Origin: Earliella scabrosa
Lineage: Eukaryota > Basidiomycota > Agaricomycetes > Polyporales > Polyporaceae
Direction of reading: 5' to 3'
DNA length: 64,000 nt
Assembly: GCA_022605405.1 (NCBI GenBank)
Contig: JABYQQ010000005.1
Span: 806,001 to 870,000, forward strand
The translations under genes and the position numbers were made by a program. Under the pieces are notes generated by a model. The model was not told the origin of the DNA. It was given only the letters and a program-made list of their open reading frames with translations, and made no database searches. Below are positions 1-12,077 of the stretch, in pieces. The stretch's first letter is position 1, and every line of letters starts with the position of its first letter.

Positions 1-629
1 GTCGCCCACCCCAGCTCCACCGCGTCCCGCGCGGTGCTCAGCACGCAATAATCGCCCGCGAGACCGACGACGAACACGTCCGTGACCCGCGCCTCCCTTA
101 AGCGCGCCTCGAGGTCGCTCACCGCGCTCGCGAGGGGCGGCGCGCGCAGCGGGGAGCGGAACGCGGAGTACATCTCCACGCGCGGGTCCGTGCCCTTGAG
201 GACGACGGCGTCGAGGCGCGCCGCGTCGAGCTCGGGCACGAGCGCGTTTCCTGGGGTGCCTGCGACGCAGTGCACGGGCCAGAGGCGCGTCGAGTACGTC
301 TCGGACGGGTTGGCGGGGTTCGCGATCGTCGTGGTGGAGGTGTAGGGCGCGGCGCCGGGGTGGTTTGCGGCGAAGGAGACGTGCGAGGCTGGGTGGTGGT
401 CTTTGGTCGCGATCTTGAGGACGAAGGGGAGGGCGAGGAGGTTGTTGATCGTGGGCAGGATGTCGCGCCCGCCGGGGACTGCGAGGGCGCCGTTCTGGTG
501 TGTTGTTGCGGATGCAGAGGCTCAGCTTTTCTGTACGGTGATCTGGACATGGACGCGTACCGGAGGGCAGAAGTCCTCCTGCATGTCTACCACTATGAGT
601 GCGGGGCGAAACGGAGTGGGTAGCAGCAT
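1..629 (-). CDS. PNC1: Nicotinamidase (isochorismatase-fold hydrolase), C-terminus cut by window edge
   Basis: Cleaves nicotinamide to nicotinate and ammonia in the NAD+ salvage pathway; cytosolic/nuclear in fungi. The start at 629 gives MLLPTPFRPALIVVDMQEDF, the typical family opening with the catalytic Asp. An intron of about 60 nt follows QEDFCPP (GT at the GTACGCG motif, AG before AACGGCGCC), and the frame then continues NGALAVPGG. Downstream are the metal-site motif KDHHPASH, an LWPVHCVAGTPG segment, a conserved Lys in VVLKGTDP, and AGDYCV carrying the nucleophilic Cys. The last residues in the window are AVELGW, so roughly the final 10-30 residues lie outside. Known of the family: Asp-Lys-Cys triad. 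Forward-strand ORFs here are antisense shadows. Confidence 0.88.
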
Positions 630-931
630 CTGGTAACGATCTTGAGTCAACAAGAAAGCTTATCAGACTGTGCTCACACAGTACCTTTTTGCGATCGTAG
701 GTGTGCGATGTTCCCCGATGATTGGATGAGGGCTGGTGAGGGTTAGTAGCAGGTTACTTCCAGCGCTTGCTGGACCCTACAAGCTCTGATAAGGACCGAT
801 GGCGAGTGTACGCGTATAATTACCATTAGATAGGGTTAGATGTGTTCTGTACATCCAGGTACATCGAGGCATAGCTATGTCTACAGCCGGACCGATCGCA
901 GTATCCAAGCATAGTACGGCGGGTCACATGT
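630..931. other. Intergenic, 5' side of nicotinamidase and 3' side of AFG1
   Basis: About 300 bp with no coding potential that I can support; it holds the promoter of the nicotinamidase gene and the 3' end of AFG1. Confidence 0.6.
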
Positions 932-2956
932 CTAGCGTGCGCCAGCCGTCTCCGCCCACTCCTTGCTGCCCATCTGGACGAGACGCGAGCAGCAGCGCGC
1001 GAACGCGAACAGTTCCTCGTCGCCCGTGAACATGGAGCTCGCGCCGACCAGATCGCTGGACAGGCCCTGTAAGCAGCGGAACTCCATCAGTCAATATGTT
1101 CGCGGAGGTGGTGCTCACGGAGATCACATACCAGGTCATCCATGACGCTTCTCATGTGGTCCGAGATCTCGCCCTTCTTGCCGTGGGGATCGTCCGAGAA
1201 TATCTGGTATATAGGCACCTCGGATGACACGAACAGCTTCGTCTGGGAAACGGCGGACCGATGCCATTCAGCCACCAGCCATGCACAACGTCCGCGGGGT
1301 AAACGCATACCTTGCTCTCATAGCAAGCTGAAGGGCAGGATCGTCAATACAAACGCGTCATGGAGCCAAGCCAATGACGTACCATCTATGAATGTGATGA
1401 ACCGTCGCGCCTATTATGCGTGCATTGTGATCAGAGAACAGCATATGCGTGCGATACAGCGAGGAACGGACCATGTCTTTCTGACTGAGTCCCATCTTTG
1501 GCACGTCCGTGACGAAGATGGTGCCAAAGTTCTTCGTGATCTCAATATAGTCCGCCGCGCTCATGGGCTTACCGCACAGGTCAAGGAAGCCAAACTTCGC
1601 GACCGTGCTCGAGCTCTCCGGCACGAGGATCTCGCGGCCCCACGTGTGCAGCTTGCGATTTGGTATCGCAGGGTCGGAGGGGTCGGACGTGAATGCGCGG
1701 AAGAGCTTGTCAACTTCGGCCCTGTTCTCTGCAGTGAGAGGGTCGTAGTAGACATGTGAGAGTGACCGGGGGATGCGACGGTAGTCTGCCGAGGGCTAGT
1801 CAGCGCATGTCACTGTACGGCATGGCATGAGTAAGCAGTGCACCTGTCCCAGAGTCGAGATCGGTGACCTCGAAGTGCTCCTTCAGCAGCTCGATACAAG
1901 GAACGAAACTTGATCGTTGGATGCCATTCTTGTAGAGCTCATCTGGGTGACGGCTGGGTGACATTGAGAGACATGCAGCGATACTCGCCAGTTGCGCACT
2001 TACTTGGACGTGATGACACACACAACACCATAGTTGAGCAGCTTCTCGAACAGCTGTCGCAGTATCATCGCATCTGCGATGTCGGTAACCTGTCGCGAGG
2101 TATTCAGCCCGTGCCATATAATCAGGAGAGTAGACACGCTCACCGCACCTGGAACTCGTCGAAGCATAGGACGTACGCCTCGTGCGCCAGGTCACGGGCG
2201 ACGGGAGGGATGGGGTCGCCTCCTCTGTGGCCGAGCTTCGCCTTCATGGCGTGAATGCGCTTGTGCACGTCGATCATGAACGCATGGAAATGTACGCGAC
2301 GCTTGCGGGTAATATGTGGAGGAAGAGTGTTGTAGAATAGGTCCATGAGCATTGTCTTTCCCGTCCCGACATCTCCATAGAGGTACAGGCCCTTGAGCAT
2401 CTGCTCAGGGGGAATGACGGGCGCGGCCGTCAGCTGCCGGATGAATAGGCGAGATAACTGGGGTTGCGCTGTTCGTTCGTGTCACTAGTTACATGTGGGC
2501 GGTGAGGAGGACTACGCACGAGGGATGTGGAGGCAGGGGTGTGTGAGATGTTAGGCGGGTTGTAGTGTACGAGCTCATCGTGCAATCTCTGCAGCTTCTG
2601 TATGATTCGCACTTGGTGGTCGTCCGGCCGAAGCGCACCAGAGTCTACGAGCTTGTAGTATTGCTGTAGCGGTGTTTGTGCGGATTCTGAGGGACGAGAC
2701 ATGTCCAGTGGACGTTACGGTGAGGAGCAATGGACTACGTACCTGCTGTTGAAGACAACGGTTTATCTCTAACGTGCAGCGCTCCCCCTCCGCTGTATTC
2801 TGACTCCCCCGGGATGGTAAGGGTGGAGTTAAACCTGGTTCGCTGAGAGACCGCCGAACGAATGAGGGGTCGGGGTATGCGGTGGCTGAGGGATAGGGTG
2901 GGGGTCCTTCGTCGCGAAGACGTGGAGGCAGACGACCGAAGACCTGAGCAACGCAT
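932..2956 (-). CDS. AFG1: AFG1/LACE1-type mitochondrial AAA+ ATPase
   Basis: Mitochondrial inner-membrane-associated ATPase that helps degrade or handle unassembled respiratory-chain subunits (family knowledge). Exon 1 (2956 to 2743) encodes an Arg/Ser-rich leader ending in [11 protein letters not shown], a plausible mitochondrial presequence. Exon 2 (2686 to 2520) carries the family N-terminus [20 protein letters not shown]. Exon 3 starts near 2457 and holds the Walker A motif GDVGTGKT and the Walker B stretch LCFDEFQ. Later exons give the sensor region [19 protein letters not shown], a conserved HTWGRE motif and a C-terminus ending EWAETAGAR before TAG at 932. All introns are short GT-AG. 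The order and motifs match full-length AFG1 with no break. Confidence 0.93.
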
Positions 2957-3330
2957 CTAAGAGAACGCAGAGAGGCGCTAGCAAGAAACGACCGTAAGCA
3001 AGAGAGCAGAGCAGAGGCCAGCCAAGCTGTGCGTTGACGTCGGTCACCAGATGAGCAGGCCATCTTCCTTCCCCATCTGGGGCAGTATCTCATCTAGGCG
3101 CCCACATAGCTCCGGAGATCCAGCCGGCAATCTCGTGCTCCTTCCGGTGGTACGGTCCCCGGACTGCCGGCGCTGCGACGGGAAGGAGTTCAAGGACTCG
3201 GACGACGAGGATCCCGAAACGCAAGCTGCTGCTCGATGGTGGAGAAACTCAATTCATTCGTAGACAAACAGACAGGGCACATTTTGTACAAAATACACGA
3301 AACAGTTCTTCCGGGGACCGTACAAAGCTT
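2957..3330. other. Intergenic between AFG1 promoter and GH53 3' end
   Basis: A 70-codon forward reading frame (3051-3263, with a DSDDEDPE acidic stretch) is open here but resembles nothing I recognise and has no conserved motif. I treat the region as promoter and 3' UTR. Confidence 0.45.
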
Positions 3331-4747
3331 CTACATGTTCGCGCTGAACATGTTGATGGAGCTGCGAGTGGTTCCGTTGGAGTTAACGAGTAGGTTGTCC
3401 TGTGAACGTAACGCGGCCATGCGTATCCATCCCGTTAGCGTGCTGCGCCGAGAAATGGAAGACGATGGAGCAGGGCGTACCGCGCACGACGACCCGAGGT
3501 TCGCGTTCCCAATCCAACCAGGCTCCCAGTACACTGCGCAAGCATCATCGCGCAACCGTCAGCTTGGGTTTCCCCTGCTGGGTCCACACGGGCGTATCAG
3601 GGTGACGTACGGATGCCCAGGCCCCTGCCGTTCGGGAGGCCGGCCAAAACGTTCTTGATCTCGTTCACCCACGTCTGCTGCCCGCTCGCGGACACGGCGA
3701 TGCCCGGCTCAGTCAGAGTCCTGCCAGAGCAGCTGACGGGCCAGTCCGTCTCCGCGACGACGATCGGCTTGCCGTAGCTGTTCGCGAGGTTCGTCAGCGA
3801 CGAGCGCAGCGCGCTCAGCGTCGCGCCGGTGTTGTAGAACGGGTAGAAGGACACGCCGATCATGTCCACTTCGCTCGCCGCGAGCGCGCCTTGGACGTAG
3901 ATACCGGAGAACCACGAGTTCAGCCCGTTCCAGTGCCAGCCGTTGGCGAGGTGAATGAGGATCTTGGGCGACCCTGCGGCCTTGGCGCCGTTCACGGCGA
4001 AATGGAGGAGCTCGGAGAGGGGGCGGAAGCCGTTCTTCGAGATCTGGCCGACGGGCCAGAGGAAGCCGTCGTTGATCTCGTTGCCGATCTGTCAGCGCGG
4101 AACACGGGATTGCACGCGACGGCCGCGGTGGAAGAATGTCAGTTTGAACTGGGCCTGTGTCCGGAACGGTGACAGACGTGGAGCGGACCTGGAGAATATC
4201 AACGGGCGTGCCTTGGTTCGCGAAGCTCCGGACGACGTCCTGTGTGTAACTGCGTGCTCGTCGGGTAAGCTTCATGCCTCCCCGAGTGAGTACCGTGCAT
4301 ACGTGTAGATTTGTGTGTTGAGCCCATCCAGGTCCTTTGGCCAGCTCGAAGGAATAGACTGGTGAGCGGGATCGGCCCCTGCGAGGACAACGCGGTCAGG
4401 TTCAAGTGGGGTGCATTATGAGTCATCGTGTATGCAATACGAGGTCACGCACAGGTGTCGCTGTAGTGCAGGTCCACTGCCAGAGTCATTCCAGCCGCCT
4501 TGATACGCTTTCCTAGCGCGAGTGCGTATTGCAGGTTGTAATCACCGGCAGTCCAAATCCGGACACGCGCGATGTTCATGCCGTGCTTGCTCAAGATGGT
4601 CTCGAAGGGCTGGACCTGCCCGCCATCGCTGTAACGTACCCCCGACCTCTCCACCACCGCGAGGGAGGAGATGTCGGCGCCGCGGTAGGTCAACGCGCTC
4701 GCAAGGCACGAGAAGGAGAGGAGCAGGATGGGAAGGAGGACAACCAT
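3331..4747 (-). CDS. Secreted GH53 endo-beta-1,4-galactanase
   Basis: Hydrolyses beta-1,4-galactan side chains of pectin (arabinogalactan I). Start at 4747 in a GCCATGG context; the first 20 or so residues (MVVLLPILLLSFSCLASAL) form a signal peptide, followed by TYRGADISSLAVVE, the family N-terminus. Exon 1 ends in HYSDT and a split Trp codon (T + GG) restores SDTWADPAHQSIPSSW across the intron near 4440-4390. The acid/base Glu lies in QIGNEINDGFLWP and the nucleophile Glu in VVAETDWP. The C-terminal exon has VYWEPGWIGNANLGSSC and ends INMFSANM before TAG at 3331. Length (about 330-350 residues) fits the family. A plant cell-wall decay enzyme, consistent with a wood- or litter-decay lifestyle. 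Confidence 0.92.
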
Positions 4748-6483
4748 GGCGTCTTGGTAACACCGACTTACCTCGACAGACCGTTTTATAGGCACTCGCC
4801 ATGACCATCCCAGCTTCCAAGACACGCAACGAAGATGCCGCGCGCAGAATTGCGTATCCGTCGGATGTTCGAGATGAGGGCGGGTGTTCCGAGTAAAGAC
4901 CACCCAATGGAGCCTTCATCATCTAATGGCAGGAGTGGGACGGAGAAATAGACGTCACACGGAGCCCTAAGTGCAGAGCGTATACAACTGCAAGGTCAGG
5001 GTATATCCCGCCGACCTATCAGCTGCCCTGTCCATGTGATCGGGGACGGTGCGTGGACTATGCGGTCCGAGAGTAATGCGAGGTATTTCTACAGGCGTAT
5101 GAAGGTCTGGACAAGGCGGGTCAAAATCAGTGTTTGCCCGGTATCGGAGTAGAACACAGAAGACGATACCGGACAGTGGTGTTGCTTGATTGAGGTTTTG
5201 ATACTCCGTGCGAGACTCGAGTACTAGCAGGGTGCCACTCCGTCCGATGTGGTATCACCGTACGCATACTCAGCATACTCTACGTGATGGCATTGCCAAT
5301 ATCTCCGTGACGAGAAAAGATCCCCCGCAGGGCTGATCGTACTAGAAACGGATGGTTAGGCTGACTAGTGGAAGCGAAGAGAGTGTGCGTGGCACAGCGC
5401 CACTGCCGTTGTGGCGCAGCCCGAGGGCGTTGACGCCCGCGACCGTGGTTGACCTCGACCCATACACGACTTGCTGGACTGGCCCGGGTATCGTCCTGGT
5501 ATCGTCTGACTGCCGGCTGCAAACCATCTTCCCTTCCGCGGTCAACAGGCGACACACGATATATCAGATTTGTCAGCTCTCTGCCCTGTTTCCTTCTCTC
5601 CGTGGTTGCCGTGGATAATTAGTAGTGGAAGCCACGTCTGACGAACGGATCGAGTTTGAGCCTGGCCTTCCTGACCTGTCGGCCATGGGGACCACTCAAT
5701 GTCAGAAGCTCTGTGACTGTGGTACTCGTGGACTGCTCTTGACGTGAGCATGCGAGCGGAGCATTCTCCCCTCGGAAGAGCACGCCTAGCCTTCAAGTTG
5801 CCGTACCTCTGGGCGCTGCTGAGACAGTCTCAATACTCATCGTACTGATTCTATTCTGATACTCACTGAGCAGCGTATCCAGGGCGAACTTGTCTCGGGC
5901 GGTGCGGCGACGTTGACCGTTTCCATCAGTAGGAAGGACAGCGAAGAGCTCGTAAAGCTGGTGTTTATGTCACGGCACCCACGGGCCTGCGTGAGTATGT
6001 CCTGTGATTAGTCCTGGGCGTTGCTGACAAGACGCATAACAGGATTTGGAGCACCACACGCAGTCGAGGCTAGCAGCGTCGTGCAGCTGATGCGAATCCC
6101 CGAACGCCGTCGGAGGCGAGCGATGACGCGGAGAGAGCAGAGGCCGCCGCAAATCGTGGGACGCTGCGATCGTCTCTCTCCCTCTCCTCGCCGTGCCAGA
6201 TCCGGAAGGTGCGAGAAGCACACTATGGTGCCAAGTATGGTTTTCCAGTTTCCAGGAATGTCAAGGCGTTTGGCAGAGACCCCCGCCGATTCTTCAGCGC
6301 GACAGTCCATCAGCTTGTTCAGAAGCAGAAGCCTCCTTTCACAAAGCCGCCCCAGCCATCGCCCGGCGCCCTACCCTCCGCATATATATTCTGCGCCCGA
6401 CAAATCCACTCCGCAATCACCTCGCCCTCATCGTCTCGCACTGCGCCCGCCCCTCCCAGTCCATCTCAGCGCGAATCCCGACC
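4748..6483. other. 1.7-kb intergenic stretch
   Basis: Several short reading frames are open on both strands (for example around 5280-5620 and 5640-5800) but none has a recognisable domain, convincing start or splice pattern. It contains the GH53 promoter at its left end and the GMC oxidoreductase promoter at its right end; the sequence at 6384-6390 (CATATATATTC) looks like a TATA element about 95 bp before the GMC start codon. Confidence 0.45.
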
Positions 6484-9400
6484 ATGACCGCGTCCATCGA
6501 CGATGTCAAGGACAAGTCTTTCGACTACATTGTCTGCGGTGCGCGCGCTCTTCCTTCCTCTCGACGATGCCAGACGCTGACCTCGAGCTCCGCGTCCAGG
6601 TGGTGGAGTACGTTGTTTCTTTGCTCACAGCGAGTGTGTCCGAGTCTGATCCCACTCGCCCAGACCGCCGGCTTAACCCTTGCTGCGCGTTTGACCGAAG
6701 ATCCTAACACAACCGTTCTACTTCTGGAAGCTGGGAACGCCAACATCGGCGATATGGCACTTCGTGAGTGACTTCTATACCCATCAATTCTATCAACGCC
6801 ACCGACAATCCTTCAGTCCGCCCAGCATCTTATGGGAGTCACTTCGGAAATCCCGCCTACTCTTGGGATCACCATACGGTACGTCCCACAACATTGCGTT
6901 TCTGTAGCACCCAGTCTTACCCAAAGCCTAGATCAAGCAAAAGTCGACCGGAAACAACCCTCACATGTGGGCGAGGTCGGTATATGCGCCTAATCTGTGG
7001 TCTATCTTATTGCTGACGCGTTTTGCAGAGGCAAAGGCCTCGGCGGAAGCTCCGGTATCAACTTCTTGTGCTGGATTAAGCCACCTGCAGAGGATATCGA
7101 CGGTGCGGCGAGATACGAACTCTGTGTTACGTCATTGCCTCATGCAGGTTACTATAGACTTCGAACGACTAGGCAACCCTGGCTGGAACTGGAAGAACTT
7201 CGAGAAGTACTGCCAACGGACCGAAGGGTAAGAAAATTAGCCGCACAGCGTCTCCCTGCTCACACTGCACAATCGTTCCATAGATTCGTACCCCCAAGCG
7301 AGGATGTCCAACTGCGTAAGGGCCTGAAGTTCGACACATGGAACATGGGCACAGATGGTAAGCAATTGCGTAAGACGGCAAGGCAGGTCTGATGTACGCT
7401 ATTGTCAGGTCCCCTCACGATCGCGTACCCCGCGTCGATTGACGATGGGGAGCAGAAGGTGCAAGAAGTGAGTTCTCGATACGGTCTACTTCGATAGTTA
7501 CGCTAATGTCGGTCATAGACCATGATCAATGCCGGTATTCCCCCTGCTCCTAGGCCGGTGTGTGATTTCGCCTCGTCAAGGTAGACCCTCGCTGACAAAT
7601 GCTACGCATCGTAGATGAACGGACAGGTGAATCCTCTGTCTCTCATGCTAGGATGTTCATTCACCGAGTGCATACAGCCACACGGAGCGTACTTTGCGCC
7701 CTTAACTTACGACCCGAAGACACATACTCGCTCCTACTCTACTACGGTAAGTCAATCCGCATCGTGAATCTGGTCTGGTCTTCATTCCTGAGACATATTA
7801 GGCCTTCTATCTCCCCAACAAAGACCGCCCGAACTTCACCGTGCTAGTCGGAGCCCACGTCAATCGCGTTGTTTCAGCCGCCGGCAACGACGCGCCATTT
7901 GTTGCCGAGTCTGTTGAGTTCGAACACGGTGGTCAGACCTACCTTGCGCGTGCGAAGAAAGAGGTCATCCTCAGCACCGGGTAAAATACTTGTCCTACAC
8001 CAATCATGAGCATTGTCGCTAATATTGGATTGAACTCTCCTGCACAGAACGCTCAAGACCCCCCAGATTCTGGAACTATCAGGCATCGGCAACCCTAACA
8101 TTCTCCGCAGGATCGGCATTCCTGCCAAGGTCGATCTGCCCGGAGTTGGCACGAACGTCCAGGAGCATATGATTGTGGGAGTGAGCTTCGGTACGTTGGG
8201 CATCATCCCACGAGGTTGGCGGCTTCATTGATATCTGCGCTGTAGAACTCCGCGACGATGTAAACTTTGACACACTGGACTTGCTCGGCGATCCCGAGAT
8301 TGCTGCGAAGCACCTTGACCTACAGTGGGTGTGCCGTTCGCCGGCCGTGATTATGAGCTTATTCCCCCACAGCACCTCAGGACAAGGGTTGTTCACAACT
8401 GGCATCATCGGATTCTCCTTCGCGACGCTGGACAAAGTTACTCCGAGAGCGAAGGAGATCATCAAGGCGACGGAAGACAAGATTACGAAGAACGCCAACA
8501 GCTACCCTCCGGGGCTACTTGAACAGTACAAGATCTCTCTTGAGCGTCTCAAGAACGGCGTGGGATGTGAATTCATCAGCTTCCCGGGTCTCAACTCTCG
8601 CCCTAGTACGTCCAGGATCCGGTAGATCTGAGAACATGATACTGACCTTGCCGCAGACCCGCCTGAGAAGGGCAAACGTTACATCTCCTTCTACGTCGCT
8701 CTGAATCATACGTTCTCCAGGGGAACGATAGTAAGCTGTCCCAGGACTTCGTCCTCAACTTTCTAACCCATCTTGTGTAGCATGCCACGTCGAAAAACCC
8801 CTCTGTCGATCCAGAGTTTGACCCCCGTTACTTCGAGGAGGAAGTCGGTGAGTCTAGCACAGCGCGTAATTTGTTCTGCCCACTGAGTGTCTTGCAGATT
8901 TGCAGGTTTGGGTCGAGATGGTCAAGTTCACGCGTAACCTCCGCAACATCTCGCCCCTCAAAGAGATGACTAGTGCGTATTGGATGTTTCCATATATGAT
9001 CATTCAGATTCACGGTCGTTCCTAGCCAAGGAGCTCAATCCTGGTCCCGAAGTTCAGACGGACGAGCAGATTGTTGGTACGTATAAACTACGGGATGGAT
9101 ATACGATGTTCGTGCCGTGATTGACTGGCCGTTCTGCAGACTGGATCAAGCAAGTTATGACAACGACTTGGCGTACGTACGATTGTTCATGTCTCAGTAT
9201 CCCCAACTCACAATATGTGCGTAGATACGGCCGGATCATGCTCGATGCTCCCGAAAGAGAACGGGGGTGTGGTCGATCCCCAATTGAAGGTACGGTCGGG
9301 GATCTGTGGGTACCATGCTTAGCACTCACGATGGTCTAGGTCTACGGTACGACGAACTTGAGGATTGCCGACCTTTCCATTGTTCCGCTACACTTCGCTG

Positions 9401-9583
9401 CCCACCCACAAGGTAAGGGTATCCGGCCGTTCGCGCTATGAGATTGAGCTCACCCAATAATTCTTCATAGCGGCTGCTTATGTGATTGGCGAGCAAGGTA
9501 CAGCGTTTCATGAACACTGTAGTCAACATACTTATACTCCCGTTTCAGGGGCGGATATCGTGAAGGGCAAGTTCCAGCTGTGA
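6484..9583 (+). CDS. GMC oxidoreductase (AA3 family, alcohol-oxidase-like)
   Basis: FAD-dependent oxidase/dehydrogenase of the glucose-methanol-choline family; the substrate (an alcohol or sugar) cannot be fixed from sequence. The start at 6484 gives MTASIDDVKDKSFDYIVCGG with no signal peptide, so probably intracellular. The Rossmann motif GGGTAGLTLAARL is assembled from three exons including an 8-nt microexon (6600-6607). GMC signature 1 follows as GKGLGGSSGINF, with LEAGNAN earlier and signature 2 near TGTLKTPQILELSGIG. The C-terminus reads MPKENGGVVDPQLKVYGTTN then VPLHFAAHPQAAAYVIGEQG with the catalytic His, ending GKFQL before TGA at 9581. At least a dozen short introns. No peroxisomal SKL-type tail. 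Confidence 0.88.
6600..6607 (+). other. 8-nt microexon of the GMC oxidoreductase
   Basis: Exon 1 ends at 6538 within TGC G; the next exon would start ACC GCC GGC at 6664. Joining them directly breaks the frame and loses the FAD-binding glycines. The eight bases GTGGTGGA at 6600-6607 are preceded by CAG and followed by GTACGT, and inserting them gives C-G-G-G-T-A-G, exactly the conserved GxGxxG loop in frame. Confidence 0.82.
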
Positions 9584-9974
9584 GAGGGTCGCGTCCTCAA
9601 GCTCGCTATCAGTATGCTGAATCCGTCTCGGGGTATTTGGTGTCATCAGAGCGCTGCCTCGCTGTCGATATTGAGGGTTGTGTATGATTCGTAGCTTGTC
9701 GCGTATTTCAATGTATTATCAAGTCGTATACGGCTTCCACGGCTTGTCTGTGAACGTTTGAACCACTCTCGCATTTCCCTCGTCGACCGAAACGTCGCAG
9801 CGACGGCACTTTTGGGCGCTCCGAGGCGTCCGGGGGCGCCTCTCGGTCGCGCGCGCCGACATCCATCTGAACGAGCTGCCATCCATCCCGTCCTCTGCAC
9901 TCCTGCTCGTCGCACGAAACACTGAGGCGGCCCAGACTATCCGAAGAATTGTTGTGTCTTGTCTCCCTGGCCTA
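9584..9974. other. Intergenic, GMC 3' end to RING gene promoter
   Basis: About 390 bp. Open reverse-strand frames at 9646-10036 are not supported by any motif and overlap the start of the RING gene. Confidence 0.5.
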
Positions 9975-11671
9975 ATGTCTATCCGTCGGACGTCCAAGTG
10001 CGTGTCAGTTGCGGGGTCGCCAGACTCGTTGCTCATTCTCGGCTAGGGGGAAGAAACGGGCCATAGAGAATGCGCTCAGTGACAACGAACACGAACACAT
10101 GAGCGAGGCCTCCTCGTCATCCCATGCTGAAATGTCGCAGTTTGCGCGAGCCCGGGGGAAGCAGGTCGCGGCGCCCGTGAAGAAACGTATGCTCTCTCTC
10201 CTCACTTGCGCACTGGTGTCTCTGTGAACTATGTCATCGTGTAGCCAAACGCGCCGAGACGCGGAACTGCCCCGTCTGCGATGAGCCTATACCCCTACGC
10301 CTGCTTGGGAAGCACGCGGACCTGGAGGCGGAGAGGCTGGAGGAGATCATACGGTGTATTGGGTCTACAGAGGTCTTGGGAGAGGCCGAGCCTGACGACG
10401 GGTGCGTACTCGACCAGCGTACAGCCATTCGGAACAACGTCTACATGGAAATACACATCATACAGGCTCACCGCTCGCACACGGCGGTCGGCGCTCAAGG
10501 CGCGGCAGCACCTGAAGCCGGGGTCGTCGTCGACGTCCGAGGCGACGCTCGAGCAGACGATGAAGACGCTGCGGACACTGAAGAAGCACCGGAAGCAGCG
10601 GCACGCGAAGCTGCGCGAGATGACGCGCGAGGACGAGGACGGGCCGTGGTGGGGAGGGCGGGGCCGCGGCGGGGGTGGGGGTGGGGACGGCGAGGAGGGG
10701 GACGGGATGGTGTGCCCGGTGTGCTCGAAGTTTGTGAGGGGAGACGTCGACGTGGTGGAGGCGCATGTGGACTCGTGCTTGGCGTACGAGCGGATGCGGC
10801 AGGAGGAGGAAGAGGGGAGGCGAGGGCGCAGTGCGGACGTGGACATGGACGGAGATGTGGACGTGGACGGTGAAGGGACGTACGGAGTGATGGAGGGGGT
10901 CAGTTTGCGAGGTGCGTGCTTGTGCAATCAGCTACGGTTGCTTTTGTGGATTGAAGGACGCTCAGGGATTGGCTTCGACGTTCGCAACCGGCACGACCAG
11001 GACGTGGACGACGAGATCGATGTTGACGGGGAGGACGAGGCGCTCTTTGGCGCGCCCCAGTTCACAGAGCAGGACGTCGTGGCGCCGCCTGAACTGAACG
11101 AGATCAATGGTGCACTGTCGGATGCGGGTACCGATGCCGACGTGGACGTCGACATGAACGGGGATGCGGCAGCCTCGGGAGCTACATCGGGCGACGGACC
11201 TGAAAGAGAGCCGAAACGGGGCAAGAGTTTGCGAGATCTTGTCGCCGAGGGCAAGGTCATCCGACAGAAGGTCGTCGAAGACGCGAAGTTGAAGATGAAT
11301 GAGGTGATGGGGGTGGGAGACGCGGAGAAGGTCGACCTTGCGGTAGAACTTGCGCGGAGGGCTGGCGACCAGGCTGCGCTGATCCGTGCGTTGGAGAGCA
11401 AGGTTGAGCTGCTGGTGAGTGGTTGTCCACATTTGCTGCTACCCCCATCGAGGCTGAACGGGTGTCTGTGTAGGAATCCACGAAGGTTTCATCATCGACA
11501 TCACTTCTCTGCCGTATCTGTCTCGACCCGTATACGGAGCCCACTGTGTCGACTGGCTGCTGGCATACTTGCTGTCGTGAATGCTGGTTGCGATGCCTAG
11601 GCTCCACGAAGCTGTGTCCTATATGCAAGAGGATCACTGGTGCAACGGACCTGCGAAGAGTATACCTGTAG
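9975..11671 (+). CDS. RNF220-like RING E3 ubiquitin ligase
   Basis: Probable E3 ubiquitin ligase. A short first exon MSIRRTSK (9975) splices at AA/GTGCGT to GKKRAIENALSDNEHEH. The next segment has a Cys pair followed by His (NCPVCDEPIPLRLLGKHAD) and, after an acidic and Gly-rich linker, a second zinc-finger-like motif (MVCPVCSKFVRGDVDVVEAH). A long acidic Asp-rich stretch (11130-11170) and a predicted helical segment (LRDLVAEGKVIRQKVVEDA) precede the RING. The RING itself is in the last exon: CRICLDPYTEPTVSTGCWHT, then CCRECWLRCLGSTKLCPICK, ending LRRVYL before TAG at 11669. The RING and the LRR-[VI]-YL end match the RNF220 family. Substrates unknown. Confidence 0.82.
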
Positions 11672-12077
11672 ATTCGTATCAATGTGTGCGGTCTTATTCC
11701 GCTCGTTCACTCGCTGTCTTCTGCTTTCCTGTCTTAGTTGCTTTGCGTTACTGCTGTGGGTTGAATGGATTAGCGTTACGCTCACAAGGTTTGGAGACGA
11801 CGTAAGAGATCCTCATATCTGGCCTTGTCATGTCTTCACAGCTGTCCAAACACCTAAACCTTGCCAGAGGCAGGTTAGAGTGAAGACCATTCGGAGCATC
11901 GAAAGATGCCACCACGACGTATATAATCATAGGAAGAGGGTAGGACAAAGTACTCACCAATGATGAACCAACACCGGACAACTGACAGACACAACGGAGA
12001 CATGGGACCTCAGTCTAACAATGAACGGGGCTCGGATTATATGCGGGGGTACTATATATACAGCGGTGCGTGCGTGA
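11672..12077. other. Convergent intergenic between RING gene and TOM7
   Basis: About 400 bp of 3' UTR-type sequence with no supported gene on either strand. Confidence 0.5.

Noticed and set aside
119..550. 143-codon minus-strand frame, Pro/Ser/Thr-rich
   Set aside because: It is the +1 shadow of the nicotinamidase gene; the real frame carries the catalytic motifs.
5280..5620. Overlapping open frames on both strands (about 70-90 codons each)
   Set aside because: No start context, motif or splice sites favour any of them.
10295..10927. 210-codon minus-strand frame
   Set aside because: Antisense to the RNF220-like gene; Ser/Pro/Arg composition is what GC-rich antisense frames give.
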